Below, piece after piece: positions 10,990-24,307 of a stretch of DNA of 64,000 nucleotides. Source of the DNA: Onchidella celtica. Taxonomy: Eukaryota > Mollusca > Gastropoda > Systellommatophora > Onchidiidae. The position numbers and the translations under genes are program-made. The DNA is taken from assembly GCA_963931925.1 (NCBI GenBank), contig OZ007570.1, forward strand, positions 1,616,001 to 1,680,000. Reading direction: 5' to 3'. Numbering within the stretch: the first letter of the stretch is position 1; the number at the start of each line of letters is the position of its first letter. The notes below the pieces were generated by a model. The model made no database searches, was not told the DNA's origin, and saw only the letters and a program-made list of their open reading frames with translations.

Positions 10990-13900
10990 CCTTCCCACAT
11001 GCTCTCTACTAGTCTAATTAATCAAAATCTATTGCGTGCAGAAACTTGCAGAGAGAATCAAAATTCCCAGGCAGGGAAAAATGCCCGTGATAGGAAAAGA
11101 ACAATGCCAGTACCCGCCAAGGGTTACAATGTAAACTGCAGCGCGTGATAGCGTGCATAAACAGCTTTGTCCGAGAACAATAGGCTTTGTTGGGATACAG
11201 AAAGTTTCACACGTAAACAGAAACTGCATTAAAATACGACAGGAGAGTGACAAATGCAGAACGTTGTAGCCAGAATGTGATTACAACATTTCGCCAACAA
11301 TGCCAGTCATTCTTAAATGTCAGAAGTTTATATTTGTGTAACGTGCACATAAGTGACGTATCGATGTCACCAGTGTGACATTGTAGGAAAATCTAAAACC
11401 AAACACACACACACACAATAGATCATTTACAGTATGAGATGCCGAGTCAGTAAATTCCGTATTCTTGTGACATACGTGTGGACTGCGCGGATATGTAACA
11501 AATATTACACCCAGAATGAGCCATGTGTATACAAAACAACTGCAGCAAAAATACCAACTTCTGGCCCTATCATGAAACCGCGTAAGTGCAAAAGGTCCAA
11601 TTTTACACAAGAGGACAGAAATTATTTTACTTAATATTAAATGTAATCCTTATCTTAAATACATATCTAGTTATAAACATTCGAAATACACGGATTGTGC
11701 TCACCGGTCAATCAACAGAAACAAAAATTCCTTCAAAAAGTTCAAATCACAGTTGGCAAGAAAAAACTAACTGAAAACGTTGTGATCTGTAGCTATGGAA
11801 ATACATGTGTGCCGTTTCTTATAAGGGCCAAAGATCTAGATCTATCTTTTTGACCATGAAATAACCATAGGAACATCAGTGTCACGGGAACATCAGTGTC
11901 ACGGGAACATCAGTGTCACGGGAACATCAGTGTCACGGGAACATCAGTCTCACACTTCATGGTCTCTACATGGTGGTTTCCGAATACTGACTTTTGTATT
12001 TTTATATGCCTGGCTCGAGATTCGGTACAACAAGCCGTTACTTTTACTTATTTATTTATTCATTTCTACTTATTTGTTTATTAATATTTATTTATTAGTT
12101 ATAAATTTATTCACTTATTATTTATTTGTTTATCTATATTTATTTTTATTTTTGCTTATTTGTTTACTAATATTTATTTGTTTACTTGCTCACTAGTTTA
12201 TAATATCATTCTGGTCTAAGAACTTGCTGTTGTTTCATGTCTTTCCACTGACAATCGCGAGAGTTGCACCAGAAAGATCTCTGACCTCGAATTTCAAATG
12301 CACGAACAAAATGGTATAATTAAAAACCATATCGCAGGCTATATAATCTCCCTCTCACTGTTTTGTTGCAAGTTTGCTTAACCCATGGGAAATAATCTTG
12401 AGACTCACTCACTGTTGAATTCAGTTGCGACGGAATGAAATTACAAAAAAAAAAACAACAGGATGGTATAAAGAGTTCACTCGGGTAAAAAAAATAAACA
12501 GAAAAAGCCGAAAAGTGATAATATGAAAGAAGCTTTGCTCTCTACTGCCCGCAAAAAGAATTTAAGCTAAAATTTGTTAACTGTCACGACTGTCACTTTT
12601 TTGTGACAGCTGTGGATGTCGGCCAAAGTCAACTTTTGCGGAATCAATATTGCTACAGAACTCTACCCCCCTCCCCCCTCCTCCCCCAAAGCTGTAACAG
12701 AAGCAAAATTGTCCACATGTCAGAAAAGAGGTGTATTTTCCAGACGACAAGAACAAGAGTGTTTTGGCATCCATTCACTCCCGAGTTACTGTAGAGATTT
12801 ATTCCTTGCCAGAGAGTTGTGTACCGTGTCGGAGTCGCTAACCTTGAACATCATCACTTCTACAACGCCCTACACAAACAGTGCAGCACCGGACACACAA
12901 TTTTGGCCACTGTTTCACCCAAATCTAGACATGCAGACACCAAAAGTGACAAGCGAAAAACTCGGTCCGGGGACCAGGTTGTCATAAAATATAATGTAGG
13001 TCACCAGGGCCCGTGGCTCCTGTGGTCAGTACAGGATGTGAGGGGGGAAAAAATGACTTAACTGCTGTTACGAGGTTTATACAGAAAATAATTATGATTC
13101 CGAGATTTGGGGACGGGAATTCACGGGAAGTTCAAACATAATGCTCTCCCCTTTGGAAATAGGGAAAAACAAAAAAAAAAGGGGGGGGGGTAGGACTGCA
13201 TTTTCTAATGGGACTGAAGGTCAAGGTCGTGAGTTTTGGAAACATGACGGACTTGCCAAGGGGTGACAATTGCAGTTACGTCCCCTTCTAAATTTCCTAC
13301 CGTTCATCAGCATCGTCTCGAGGGTGGCCAATGGGCGCTTCTGGTAGCGTCTCCGTCCTAGAGTTCTCTTATTAATCTATTCTGTCTGTCGTCTTGGCTT
13401 TTTCCTAGCCCACAGGTCAGTGTGACCGTTGTCGTGTCGGCGGGCTCTCTGCAAACTCAAACTCAACCCCTTGCCTCTGTCAGCCTATTTGTGTCAGCTG
13501 ACTATAAAGCTAACAATAACAACATCGATTTATAAAGAGCCTTTGAGATTTAGTCCAGTTCAGACTTGATGACCGCATTTCGGAGAAAGTAGTGGGCGGA
13601 GTATTTAATGAATGTCTGCATTCAGCGTTGCGTAGGCAAACATACCAATGCGTCACCACTATCAGAGATTGTCCATACCTTTGATGCTTTTATTTTTTTT
13701 TCAAACACCCGTCAACCCTGAAAAAAAATATATATACTTTGATCAGCTCGGATGGTGCGCATCGCTTATCGTCTAATCTGTGCTCCTATCTTTCACACAA
13801 TTTTTATTGAGGACGAGGGAGGCGGTAGGTGTAGTAGCAGAGATGCATAGATAGACATGAAATTTACAAGCAAACAGATGATGCTATAGCGAATGTTGAT

Positions 13901-16479
13901 ATGAATAGACGGACAAAAGGGACATGTACGAGTGGACAGACTGCCCGAGAGACAACAAAGATAAAGTGCTTGCGTTTGCATCTTGAAATTACTGCCAAAC
14001 TGAAGGATGGAGACTGGGCACATTCACTTAACAGTTTGGATTATGGAGACGCATGACAGGGAAAGATTTCTGATTATTTCTCACGTTTGCCTCTTTCTAC
14101 GCACACGTTTTCCAATTACGTTAACGATTATCGATCCATTATTCTGATTTCATGCGTTTTCTAATTTGCAATCGATCAGCAAGATTTGTCTCAGTATGAC
14201 GTGGTTTTCTACGGTTTGGCCTCAGGAAATGTGCATGGCGGGGTAGACAGACATGCAGGGAGAGATTAGACAAATTTCTTCATAAATATTAATCAATCAG
14301 ACAGACTGATGCACAGAGACAGAACGGCCGACATGCGTGTAGTTAGGTGGGAAGAAAGAGGGGGTGGGGGAAAGAAATGCTCTTCAATAATAATACACAA
14401 CTGGCAACGTTGAAATAAAATACATATAGTGTTAATAGTAACAGGTCAGTTTGCGCCTCCACTGGGATTGGAATGTAAATGTCATCTCTGAGTAAGTGTT
14501 AGAAAGTACTAATCCCAGGTCCAAAGTCAAGGTTGCGGACAAAACGGGAGAAGGAAGGCTGGGAGAGAGAGAGAGAGAGAGGTATCAAGACGGACAGATA
14601 GGGCACCGCCCTTTAATGTGCGCTGAACAGAAATACACAAGGGGTTTCAGTACAAACGAGAAAGCTCGAGGCAGTTGAAAATGCGCTCACTAATTAAACA
14701 GTTTATTAATGGAAACTCCATTTTTGAAGACTACTGACCTCCTTGTCTTAACAGCGCAGTGCAAGAACATAGCTTGGTCACTCTGAGGAAATCTTAAGTT
14801 AAAGTCAACACGGCGGATTCTCCCAGGCAGCTGAGTCAGGGGATTAGCAACAGTTTCAAATCTCTAGCTCTCCCCACACTGAAGCCACTGATGGGACTCG
14901 CTGATAACGTTCACAGCTCGTTGATGCAGAACCGACTTTTTGGCCAGCTTGTCGGGCAGGACAACATAACGCCTGGGTGTTACAGTATCCCTTGGTCAGT
15001 TAAAACCTGTTAAGCCAAAGTTGTTTTGTTGGTTGCCAGTTTGGGAAACGGCTGGTTAAAGATAATTGTTAGATTCTGATCTTACCCATGATAAATCTGG
15101 ACATTATGCCAGAAGTTTTGTTATGTTTGTTGGTGTTCTAATTCTCCTGGGCTTGTAGGGCGTTCTTTTTCAGCACTATGAGGGTCGACGTCTTTGGGAT
15201 ATAATTAGTGACGCTACAGCACTGACCAGGCTGTCGACCAGCAAGTGTCATAAATACACTGGGAGTAATTAGTTTGGTTGTGATTCGCCCCGAGTCAGAA
15301 TCAGACCTGGAGGCTTCTCACACCCTAGTCATTTAACAAGAAGTGGACCACTGCATAAGCACCAGAAATGGACAGATTTTATAAAGTAGTCCGGGCGATG
15401 TGAGAGAAAAACAGAATGGGAAAGAGAAATGACAAGGAATGAGGTGGGAGGGGAGAGCAGCAAGGACACCAAAAGACCAATAACTGTCATGTGGACCACG
15501 AGTTACTCAACCTTTGATGACTGCTTGAGTCTTTCACCAATCTAATCAGAAAATTTTAATATCTTCCACAGTCATATGACTGGAACAACAAGATTCGTCT
15601 TTCTTTTCATCCCCGTCCACGGGTGTAGAGCTAGGGGGCGAACAGTCACAAAGACACTATCGTAATGTCAGGATTCAACTCAATGTTGGCTCAGATAATA
15701 CAGACTGAAAAGTCAAGTAAAATCAAGCTTGTTTAAGTTTTCACTCCTTTATAAACTTCGATTTCAGCCTCAGCCGACAGCTCCTTGTTTGACGTGAACT
15801 CTGCCAAATAATTTTCTCTCCTGGAACCACTTAATTCATTGTGTTGTAATTTGATGACATCCAATTTTCTGCACGGCGAATGCCCGGCTATACCTTAGTG
15901 ACGCATGAAACTGTGACGTGATAGGGTTGGTGGGGGAAGGGGAGGGGGGATAGTGGTGCAAACTACGAGGCGTGTTTGAGTAGTGACTGCGATCGCAATC
16001 ATTGACAGAAATAATGCTTGTTGGTAAGTTATCAGAAACAGCTTATTTTCCTTCAGTTTCTCAAAGTTTCATCACAGGTTTGCTCCGTTTCTTTAGATTC
16101 GTATTTTTTTTTAAACCCTTTTTTTTCTTTCATCTCACACGGTGCATTATTCTAGTTCTGGACAATCGTGTCGACGATTGTGAATTTTATAAAAATGGAT
16201 TAAACGAAATAGTACAATTTTTGCATTTCCATAAAGTTCATGGATTATACTCTATTATTACCATATTATTTGACAGACTGTTTCGCCACTCAATTTTGCA
16301 ACTGTCTTGCATTCGTGACCACATTCCATCCAACCGTCAAGACGTGGTGTGTTTGTTATGTATTATGCATTGTGTTGTGTAAGTCTCGTTCGATAAAGTC
16401 GTGGGACATAGTTTACTATTTCGGGTTGTCTTAGAAAGGTGGCTGATGAACCTAATCTGGACATGGACCTCTCTATTAC
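10990..16479. other. long non-coding stretch
   Basis: No supportable exon. It contains a 17-bp tandem repeat (11870-11955), TTTA-rich sequence (12040-12190), polypurine and poly-C patches and a GA tract near 14566-14583. Short chance frames have no recognisable domain. Confidence 0.5.
11870..11955 (+). repeat. 17-bp tandem repeat, about five copies
   Basis: Unit GAACATCAGTGTCACGG, nearly perfect. The last copy has CTCA in place of GTCA. Confidence 0.9.
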
Positions 16480-19310
16480 CATTGTGTGTTGTAGGGAAAC
16501 CAAAGACATTTTCTACGAGGCATTGCAGAGGACTCTCCACAACATCCCTCTCACCGAAGGCCTGCTAATTCTGGGTGACTTTAACGCTCGAGTGGGAGCA
16601 GATCACTCCGCATGGCCAAAGTGCATTGGGCACTTCGGCATTGGCAACATCAACGAAAACGGGCAGCGCCTTCTGGAGCTATGCTCCGTAAACTCATTAT
16701 GTGTTACAAACACGTACTTTGACCTTAAGAGATGCCAAAGAACATCATGGCGCCATCCCAGGTCTGGCCATTGGCATCAATTAGATCTTATTCTCTCAAG
16801 GAGGAAGAGTTTGGGCTGTATAAAAATAACTCGTTCCCTCCACAGTGCTGACTGTGACACCGACCATGCACTGGTAGTCAGCAAAATCAAAATTTCGGCC
16901 AAGAAAATATACAGATCAAAAGCCCCTTCAATCCCTAAGATCAATGTAACAGCAATCAGAGATGAATCAAATAGAAAGTCATTTGAAAAGTTATTTGCTG
17001 AAAGCATGGATAATGTCACCCAATGTGACTCGGTAGATGAAACATGGAACACTCTCAGTTCAAAAATTCATGACTGTGCCATCAAGTCTTTTGGACAGCA
17101 TAAAGTTTCAAACAACGACTGGGTAGCCCAGAACAGCGAAATTCTCCTACCTCTCATTGAGCAAAAGAAATCTGCTTTCAATGAGTATAACAAAAATTGC
17201 AATCAGAGTACAAAAACTTGTTTGAAAAATGCAAAAGCTAAACTTCAGCTGGAGGTAAGACGTTGCGCCAACAAATACTGGACAGACTTGTGTAACAGCA
17301 TACAAGAGGCAAATGAAAAGGGAGATATGAAAACCGCCTTTAGTCAGATGAAAGTAGCTCTTGGGCCAATCATCACCAAAAGCGCCCCACTTAAGTCTGT
17401 AAATGGTGAACCCATCACAGATAAAAATGAACAACTGAATAGGTGGGTAGGGCATTACTCTCTGTTGTATTCAACTGAGAAAAATATTCCACCAGATTTT
17501 GAGGAACACCTCCAAAAACTGCCAATAATGGCCGAACTTGGCGCTGAACCTTCCTTAGTCGAGCTTTCCAATGCAATCGACCACCTGTCTGCTGGAAAAG
17601 CCACAGGAAGTGACAACATTCCTGCAGAGGTATTAAAAGACCTAAAAGGCCCACTATTACCACACCTGTATAATCTGTTACTGCAGTGTTGGAAAGAAGG
17701 CGTGATACCACATGATATGAGAGACGCCAAAATTGTTACACTTTACAAGAACAAAGGAGACAAAGGCGACTGCAACAACTATCGAGGCATATCCCTCCTC
17801 AGCATTACTGGAAAGGCTTTTGCTCGCGTCATCCTCTGCCGCCTTCAACAACTGGCGGAAAAAGTCTTACCAGAAACACAATGTGGCTTTCGAAGCAAAC
17901 GATCAACTATTGACATGATATTTGCACTTCGGCAAATCCAAGAAAAATGTAAAGAACAAAACAGGCCGCTTATAACATGCTTTGTGGACCTAACAAAGGC
18001 TTTCGACACCGTAAGCCGATCTGGCCTGTATGCAGTCCTTAAATCCATAGGCTGTCCACCAACATTGCTAAAACTTATTGCATCCTTCCACACTGACATG
18101 AGGGCATGTGTCAACTTTGAGGGCTGCACATCCAATTCATTTGCTGTAAACAGCGGTGTGAAGCAGGGATGTGTTCTTGCTCCTACCTTATTTGGTATAT
18201 ATTTTGCAGCCCTACTCAAGAATGCCTTTGGTCAATGTTCAGGTGGAGTACTTATTAACACCAGAGTGGACGGCTCCATTTTAATGTTGCCAGACTAAAA
18301 GCAAAATCTCGTACAGAGCATATTATGTTACAAGAGCTCCTCTTCGCAGATGATGCTGCAATCGTGGCCCACGATGAAACCACGCTCCAGGCTCTCATCA
18401 ATAGCCTTGCCAAAGCCTGTGACAAATTCATGCTAAAGATCAGTGTCTCAAAAACTGTAGTTTTGACACAAGGCTTGAGAAACCCCAACCCAATCATGCC
18501 ATTCATCAACCCAATCATGCTGAATGGCTGGAGCAAGTGGGAAAATTCTGCTACCTAGGCTCAACCATCAGTGGTAGCACAGACATAACAACTGAAATAA
18601 ATGCCAGAATAGGAAAGGCGGCCACAGCTTTTGGCAAACTCTCAAAAAGGGTGTGGAACAATAGCAAGCTGACCATCAAAACAAAGGTACTCGTGTACCA
18701 AACTTGCGTCCTAAGCACCCTGCTGTATGGCTCAGAGACATGGACCACCTACTCCAAACATGAAAGATCCCTCAACTCCTTCCACCTGCGCTGCCTACGC
18801 AAAATTCTCAAGATCAAGTGGCAAGACAGGATCTCAAATATCGAAGTTCTGAGCCGAGCCAACATTCCATCAACTCAGACTCTCCTAGGCAAAAAAAGAC
18901 TGCGGTGGCTTGGACATCTCCACCGTATGGAAAATGATCGCATCCCCAGACAAATTCTCTACGGGGAACTTGCTACTGGCAACCGACCCAGAGGTAGGCC
19001 ACATCTGCGATTCAAAGACACTTGCAAGGTCACGATGAAAGCATTCAACATCGACCCCAATGAATGGGAGAACCTTGCAAATGATCGAAGCAGATGGAGA
19101 CAAAAATTGCGCAGTGGCACGCTCGCAATAGACTTCAAGGCAAAAGAAACATACCTGACAAAACGACAGAGGCGGAATGAAAACACTCGCCAAAGTGAAC
19201 CCAAAAGACTGACCTGCAATCACTGCCATCGCACTCTCGGGTCAAACATTGGTAGAATAAGCCACGAGAGAAGCTGTCAGTCAAAGTGAAAGTGAATATT
19301 CTAGCTGCTA
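16480..19310 (+). mobile_element. 5'-truncated, frameshifted LINE (endonuclease-reverse transcriptase)
   Basis: The translated stretch opens in the second half of an APE-type endonuclease: GDFNARVG near 16574 and HSADCDTDHALV near 16845. Reverse transcriptase follows, with GKATGSDNIPAEVLK, the box-A motif FVDLTKAFDTVSR (about 17985) and GVKQGCVLAPTLF (about 18150). A single-base loss at about 18278-18283 stops the frame; the catalytic LLFADDAAIVAH (about 18340) continues in another frame. A second frame change lies near 18525-18535, after which FCYLGSTISGS, LLYGSETWT, RLRWLGHLHRM and a C-terminal zinc knuckle (CNHCHRTLG then H and C) run to a stop at 19289. The copy lacks the endonuclease N-terminus. 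It cannot make a full protein, but the small number of lesions suggests fairly recent insertion. Architecture is Jockey/CR1-like in a broad sense; I do not name the clade. No RNase H domain was seen. Confidence 0.93.
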
Positions 19311-22300
19311 AGACCGTCTGTAAAGACGCTAAAGGCCATATATATATATGTAGGGAAGACACTGTCACTACAGCTTTTCTTGTTGCCAACTTGCTTTCTG
19401 TCTCGAATCTGTTCCTTTGCACATTTCGCTACAGCATGTGGGACGGTTGAATGCAGGGTTTTCCCATACTTTCCTGCAGAAATTCTCAAGGTTTTCAAAG
19501 AAATTCTGAGAATATCTTTCACTTCATAATGCATATGGCAAATGCACGTAACCCTCTACTATCTACTATACATGCACTGTAACATTTCAGAAAGGCCCCA
19601 TGCCACGACCAATAAAGGTCGACTGCTCTTTTAAATGGGACTCAGTCTTCAATAACAACAGTGTCACTGTGATAGAGCAGGTGTGCGAGGTAAAAGTCAT
19701 TTCCATCGTGTCAGCCACATCTATAAGTCATTCACTGGTGTCAAGGTTCAGTGGAAGAGCTCTTGTTTCTGTTGTTCGGCATGTTAACCCACTTTCCTTC
19801 ATCTACCAACAACAATGTAGCGGTATACACACACAACACCACCCACGGCGTACTTACAATGTGTCGCGATAGAGCCATTTTCCCCCCTTTATTGACAGAA
19901 TTCTTAAGCCCTCTTGAACCACGAATCATCATAACCTTTCTAGTTTAACCCATCCTTTGCGGGCAGAACTCAACTTGCAGGATTTTGGTGTTGGTTACTG
20001 GAGTTTTGACTCTCAGACGGTGAACTATTAGATTCATTCTTTTCTCGTGCTTCCCTTTGTTTGACCTACTCGAGTCTCCCCGGCTATCTCTGGCAGATTT
20101 TGTATTCTCCAGAATGAGGCCAGGGGGCGGGCAAACTCACCACTTACAATGATACGATTTCTGTGAAAAGGCTAGTTACTGGGGAGACATTAGCCCGTGT
20201 TTGCGCCATAGATTATACAAACCAAACAGTGTCGGCTACGGATTCACGCCAAGCTTTGGAATCACCTCCTCCCCCCCCCCCCCCAGCCCCCCCCCCCCCC
20301 CCAAATGCTCAAATTTTCGGCTTTTTTTCGGTAACGAAGTTATCAATTCCAGGTGAGAATATAAATAGAATTATATGTCTTATATGTCAGTCTGTACTGT
20401 ACACGCTTTTCTACTCTGACATTCGCCACCTTTTTCTCTGCCCCCAAGTCGCAGAGGGAGATAACCACAGCCCTAACTGCGACGTTTAGAGAATTAACCA
20501 TCTGATGCGTCTGTCATGGCTTGGGTCGTGGGGGTTACAATGACCTGAGTTCCTGGCACAGTTGTCCCCCTTTAACTTCGCATCGTCTCCCTTTAACCAT
20601 TTCACCAGGAGTGATAATTATCTCTGTGTGTGACAGTTCTGCAGGAATAAAGATTGTACATCATAGCCCACAGACATTTTTTTTATATCTACCACTCACG
20701 CCAGATTTGCTATGTAGAGTTTCAGTCTCATTCGTATAAGCTTTGATGTCAGAAATGCAATGAGGGCGACGAATTCGGGTGTGTTGGCGTAGATTCCATT
20801 GTAATGAACGATCCGGATTTTGCACATTCCGGAGATTAAACTACTTCTCTCTTTGCTTGTGTGTGTGTGTGTGTGTGTGTGTTTCTGTATCTCTTTCCTC
20901 CAGTCTGAGCTTCATTCAGTTTCCTTTATCATGGAAGCAATTTATCCTTTCTCCGGCCTCCTTTACTCCTACCTCGGCAATAGACTTCAAGTTTACATCT
21001 TCTTGTAATAGTAATTGTTGTTGTTCACTTTCCTTGCTTCCTTTTACTTTCTCTCTGCCTAGCCTCAACATAATTATTCGTTCTCCCACTGTGTCTGTGA
21101 ACATGACTGAGATTTCCGTGAGAATGCTTGAATCAAAAGCTTTCTAGTTCTCCTTCCTCTCAAGCTCTATCAGTCTTTTCCTGCTTCTATTTGCTCGTGC
21201 AAACACCCATCTATTCATACCCGTACCCCATTTAAATAAACACATCGTACATCTTCGGGTAGACTGGTCCTAGAGAGATCACAATCTCCCACATGATGTA
21301 TGTGACGTTTTTGTCAACCATCTAATATTACACAGTGTCACGTTAACAGGGGGAGCAAACTCTGGGAATCCCCGACAATGCTTGCCTAAAAACCACACCG
21401 ATAAAGGTAAACCTCACCAAATAGCCGGGTGTTAAGTAATACTTGTGGTTTAACACCCGCGGCACTGTTAAAAACTGCCATTGTCTGGCAAGAGAATATC
21501 AAAATCAAAGCCTTACAAAAGAGATGTCAAAATATCTGCATATAATGAACACAAACTGAAAAGAGATGGGATCGACCCTCTACTGTCCTGGGGATTACAC
21601 CCAAAAGGACCCAAAAAACCACCATGAAAGGAATAGATTCTACCAGTTTTTTTTCATGAATCATTTAATTTAATTTATCACCCACAAAAACCGTTTTTGT
21701 AGGATTTGAAAGACATCTTGTACAGACAGATAAAATACCTCCTTGTTATTAACTTGTCCCAGCCAATCCGGCATTAGAAAATCTGAAACGTTTGAAAATA
21801 AAAAAAAAGAAGAAAAAAAATTCACACTTTATCACTGACATGAATTTACAACATACCCCTTGTGGTATCACGTGAATCCCATGGCCGGGATAAAAAGGAA
21901 AAATAATGAATGAATTCTTATCTAAAATTTAGGTTGTCTAAAGGAAAGACCGATGGGGAAAAATACAGGTAATAGATGGGGAGTCGCTCAAGGGCAGACC
22001 CAAAAGAAGGGTACGAATTTCACTGGTGGAACGTGGCCGGGTCGAGATAAAAATGTTGAACAACACAATATGAGTGTATAAGACCTGAGGGTCGAGGTGG
22101 CCCAAACTTGTGATAAGATGAACCGATTGTCAACATAATGAGCTCAGAAATTACATGTAGAATGACTGAAGACGTCTCAGCCGTGTCAGTTCGAAACCGG
22201 AACATCTCAAAATAAGGTTTATCGTAGCAATGTTTCATTATCCTACATACGGTAGACAGAGTTTCAAGAAGTTCTCTCCACAGACTTCAAGTAGTTGTGG

Positions 22301-23583
22301 GGATCAAGGCTGCAGTTTTCTTTGAAAGAGATCAAGTTATTCTTATTTCATTCATAATCTATTGGGCAAACTTCCCTGAAATAATTCCCAGTTCAACTTT
22401 CACTCTCAGAATTTTATCAAACAGGAACTTGTTCCTTCAGACTATCACCCAACTGCAGAACAAATATCAGACAACAACAACAATAACATATCAGTTTTTA
22501 GTGTAAACGTTCCAAATTTAAATTTCGCACAAATCTTTGACTGCTTCAAATTATCTTGAAGCCTCTCTTGACTACACAACCATGCTCTATAATCTCCCGC
22601 GTATGACCCACTGACCTCGTCACGTGACCAATCATACCGGTCACTTGTTGTCCGGCGAGGTGGCACCAAAACGGCGTCTTTCAAGCCTAGTTTATAGCGG
22701 TGGACATCAAAGCGTTATCGCGCCACAGGTGAAATGTGGACAATCGTTGTAGTGTGGGGCGATGGAATGTATGTGGGAGGCCGGCGCCCATCACAATGAT
22801 CCAGCCCTCGCTAATGGAGTGGTTAACCCTTTTTATCCCGGTCTGAACGTCCGAGGATTTCCGGCGAGAGTGGAAATGGCTTAGCGTAATGACGTAGTGA
22901 GAAATGTCACAGAAAAACGTCATGGGTAGAGATTAAAATATGAAGCGATATTTTGACAAGCTGGTCATTGCCTGCGTGCTCGTTGCTCGCTACCAAATTT
23001 CACTACCCAGTCCTGCACGTTTATTTGGTTTAGAGGGTTTTACAGTGCTGTATTAAAAGTCTATGCACATTTACGAAGACAGATGTCGTACGTCACTCGT
23101 CAGGATTTTCAATTGCAGAAGTTGTTGTTACTGTATAGATGAATTTTCTGTATTACACTGTGCTGTTGTTGATGATATGGAATTAGAAGCTGCAGATTGT
23201 GGTAATACATAGTGCCAAGCACAATAGCCACGGCAACAACAATATCAACACCAATAACAACACCAACAACATTAGCCACTACAGCAACATCAGGCATCAG
23301 CTACTGCAATGGCAAGGGATCCAATCTTCCAACTTGCTCCAGATTTATGCGGGTGTCTAAAAAAATACACAAATGAACGGCCAGCAAGGCCATCAATTTG
23401 AACATAATACTCAAATAATTACACAACTGTCCTCGATCTCAAATTTTATAAATCTGTACACACAGCCATCATTTCCGTCATTTCTCCCGTTCCACTCCCC
23501 CCCCCCCCCCCACCTTTCAAACCACGTCCTCACAAGAGCTCAGGGTCACAGGTCACCCCACAGTAGCCAGGCAATAAACCAAG
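19311..23583. other. non-coding stretch
   Basis: No exon recognised. It includes a short TA tract (about 19338-19350), a double poly-C run (20271-20284 and 20287-20302) and a TG tract (20860-20883). CAA/AAC-rich simple sequence lies at 23220-23290. Confidence 0.5.
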
Positions 23584-23591
23584 CTAGCAGT

Positions 23592-24299
23592 CAGGGATGC
23601 GGAGTCGGTCTGAAAATTTTCCGACTCCGACTCCAGCCTTTTGAAAATGACCGACTCCGACTCCGACTCCAGCCTCTTGAAAATGACCGACTCCGACTCC
23701 GACTCCAGCCTTTTCTGAAATGACCGACTCCGACTCCGGCCTCTTTCTCTAACCGAACAACTTGGCTTTGTGTGAAACTCTAACAGTGATTGAACATGAT
23801 TGTTTTAAAAGTGGAACTTTGATTCCCTTATAAAGTACATGTACACCTCATTGCAGCCGCAAAACATAATGATTTGATAAAATAAACAAACTGGTCCATA
23901 TGAAACAGTAATTGAATAGAACATAGGAGCATATTTCAATGTAAGAATATTAAAAAATAATTTATTTTCATAATTTACATACCGTAACACAAATGATTGT
24001 TGAACTAAAGTAAACACTTTAAACCTCTTATTTAAAGCATGAAAAATGTTAAAAAATTGTTGTAATTATGATATCACTAATTAGGATTAATGTTTGTCTA
24101 ATACTATAATCTGATTTAATTTTTTAAAATACATGTATTTTAAACAAAAACTCTGCAAAAATCTAATGTTGGCCGGAGTCGGAGTCGGAGAAAATATTTC
24201 CGACTCCGACTCCGACTCCAGGCTCTTGACAATTTCCGACTCCGACTCCAGCTAAAAAGCTTCCGACTCCACGACTCCGACTCCGACTCCACATCCCTG
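23592..24299 (+). mobile_element. non-autonomous hAT-like transposon, 708 bp
   Basis: The left end CAGGGATGCGGAGTCGG and the complement of the right end CAGGGATGTGGAGTCGG match at 16 of 17 positions. The element is bounded by a perfect 8-bp direct repeat, CTAGCAGT (23584-23591 and 24300-24307). An 8-bp duplication and a CAGGG terminus are hallmarks of the hAT superfamily. Both subterminal regions are filled with GACTCC/GGAGTC hexamer repeats, separated by TTTTGAAAATGACC-type spacers on the left. The AT-rich middle codes for no transposase. Perfect target duplications suggest a young insertion. Confidence 0.92.
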
Positions 24300-24307
24300 C
24301 TAGCAGT

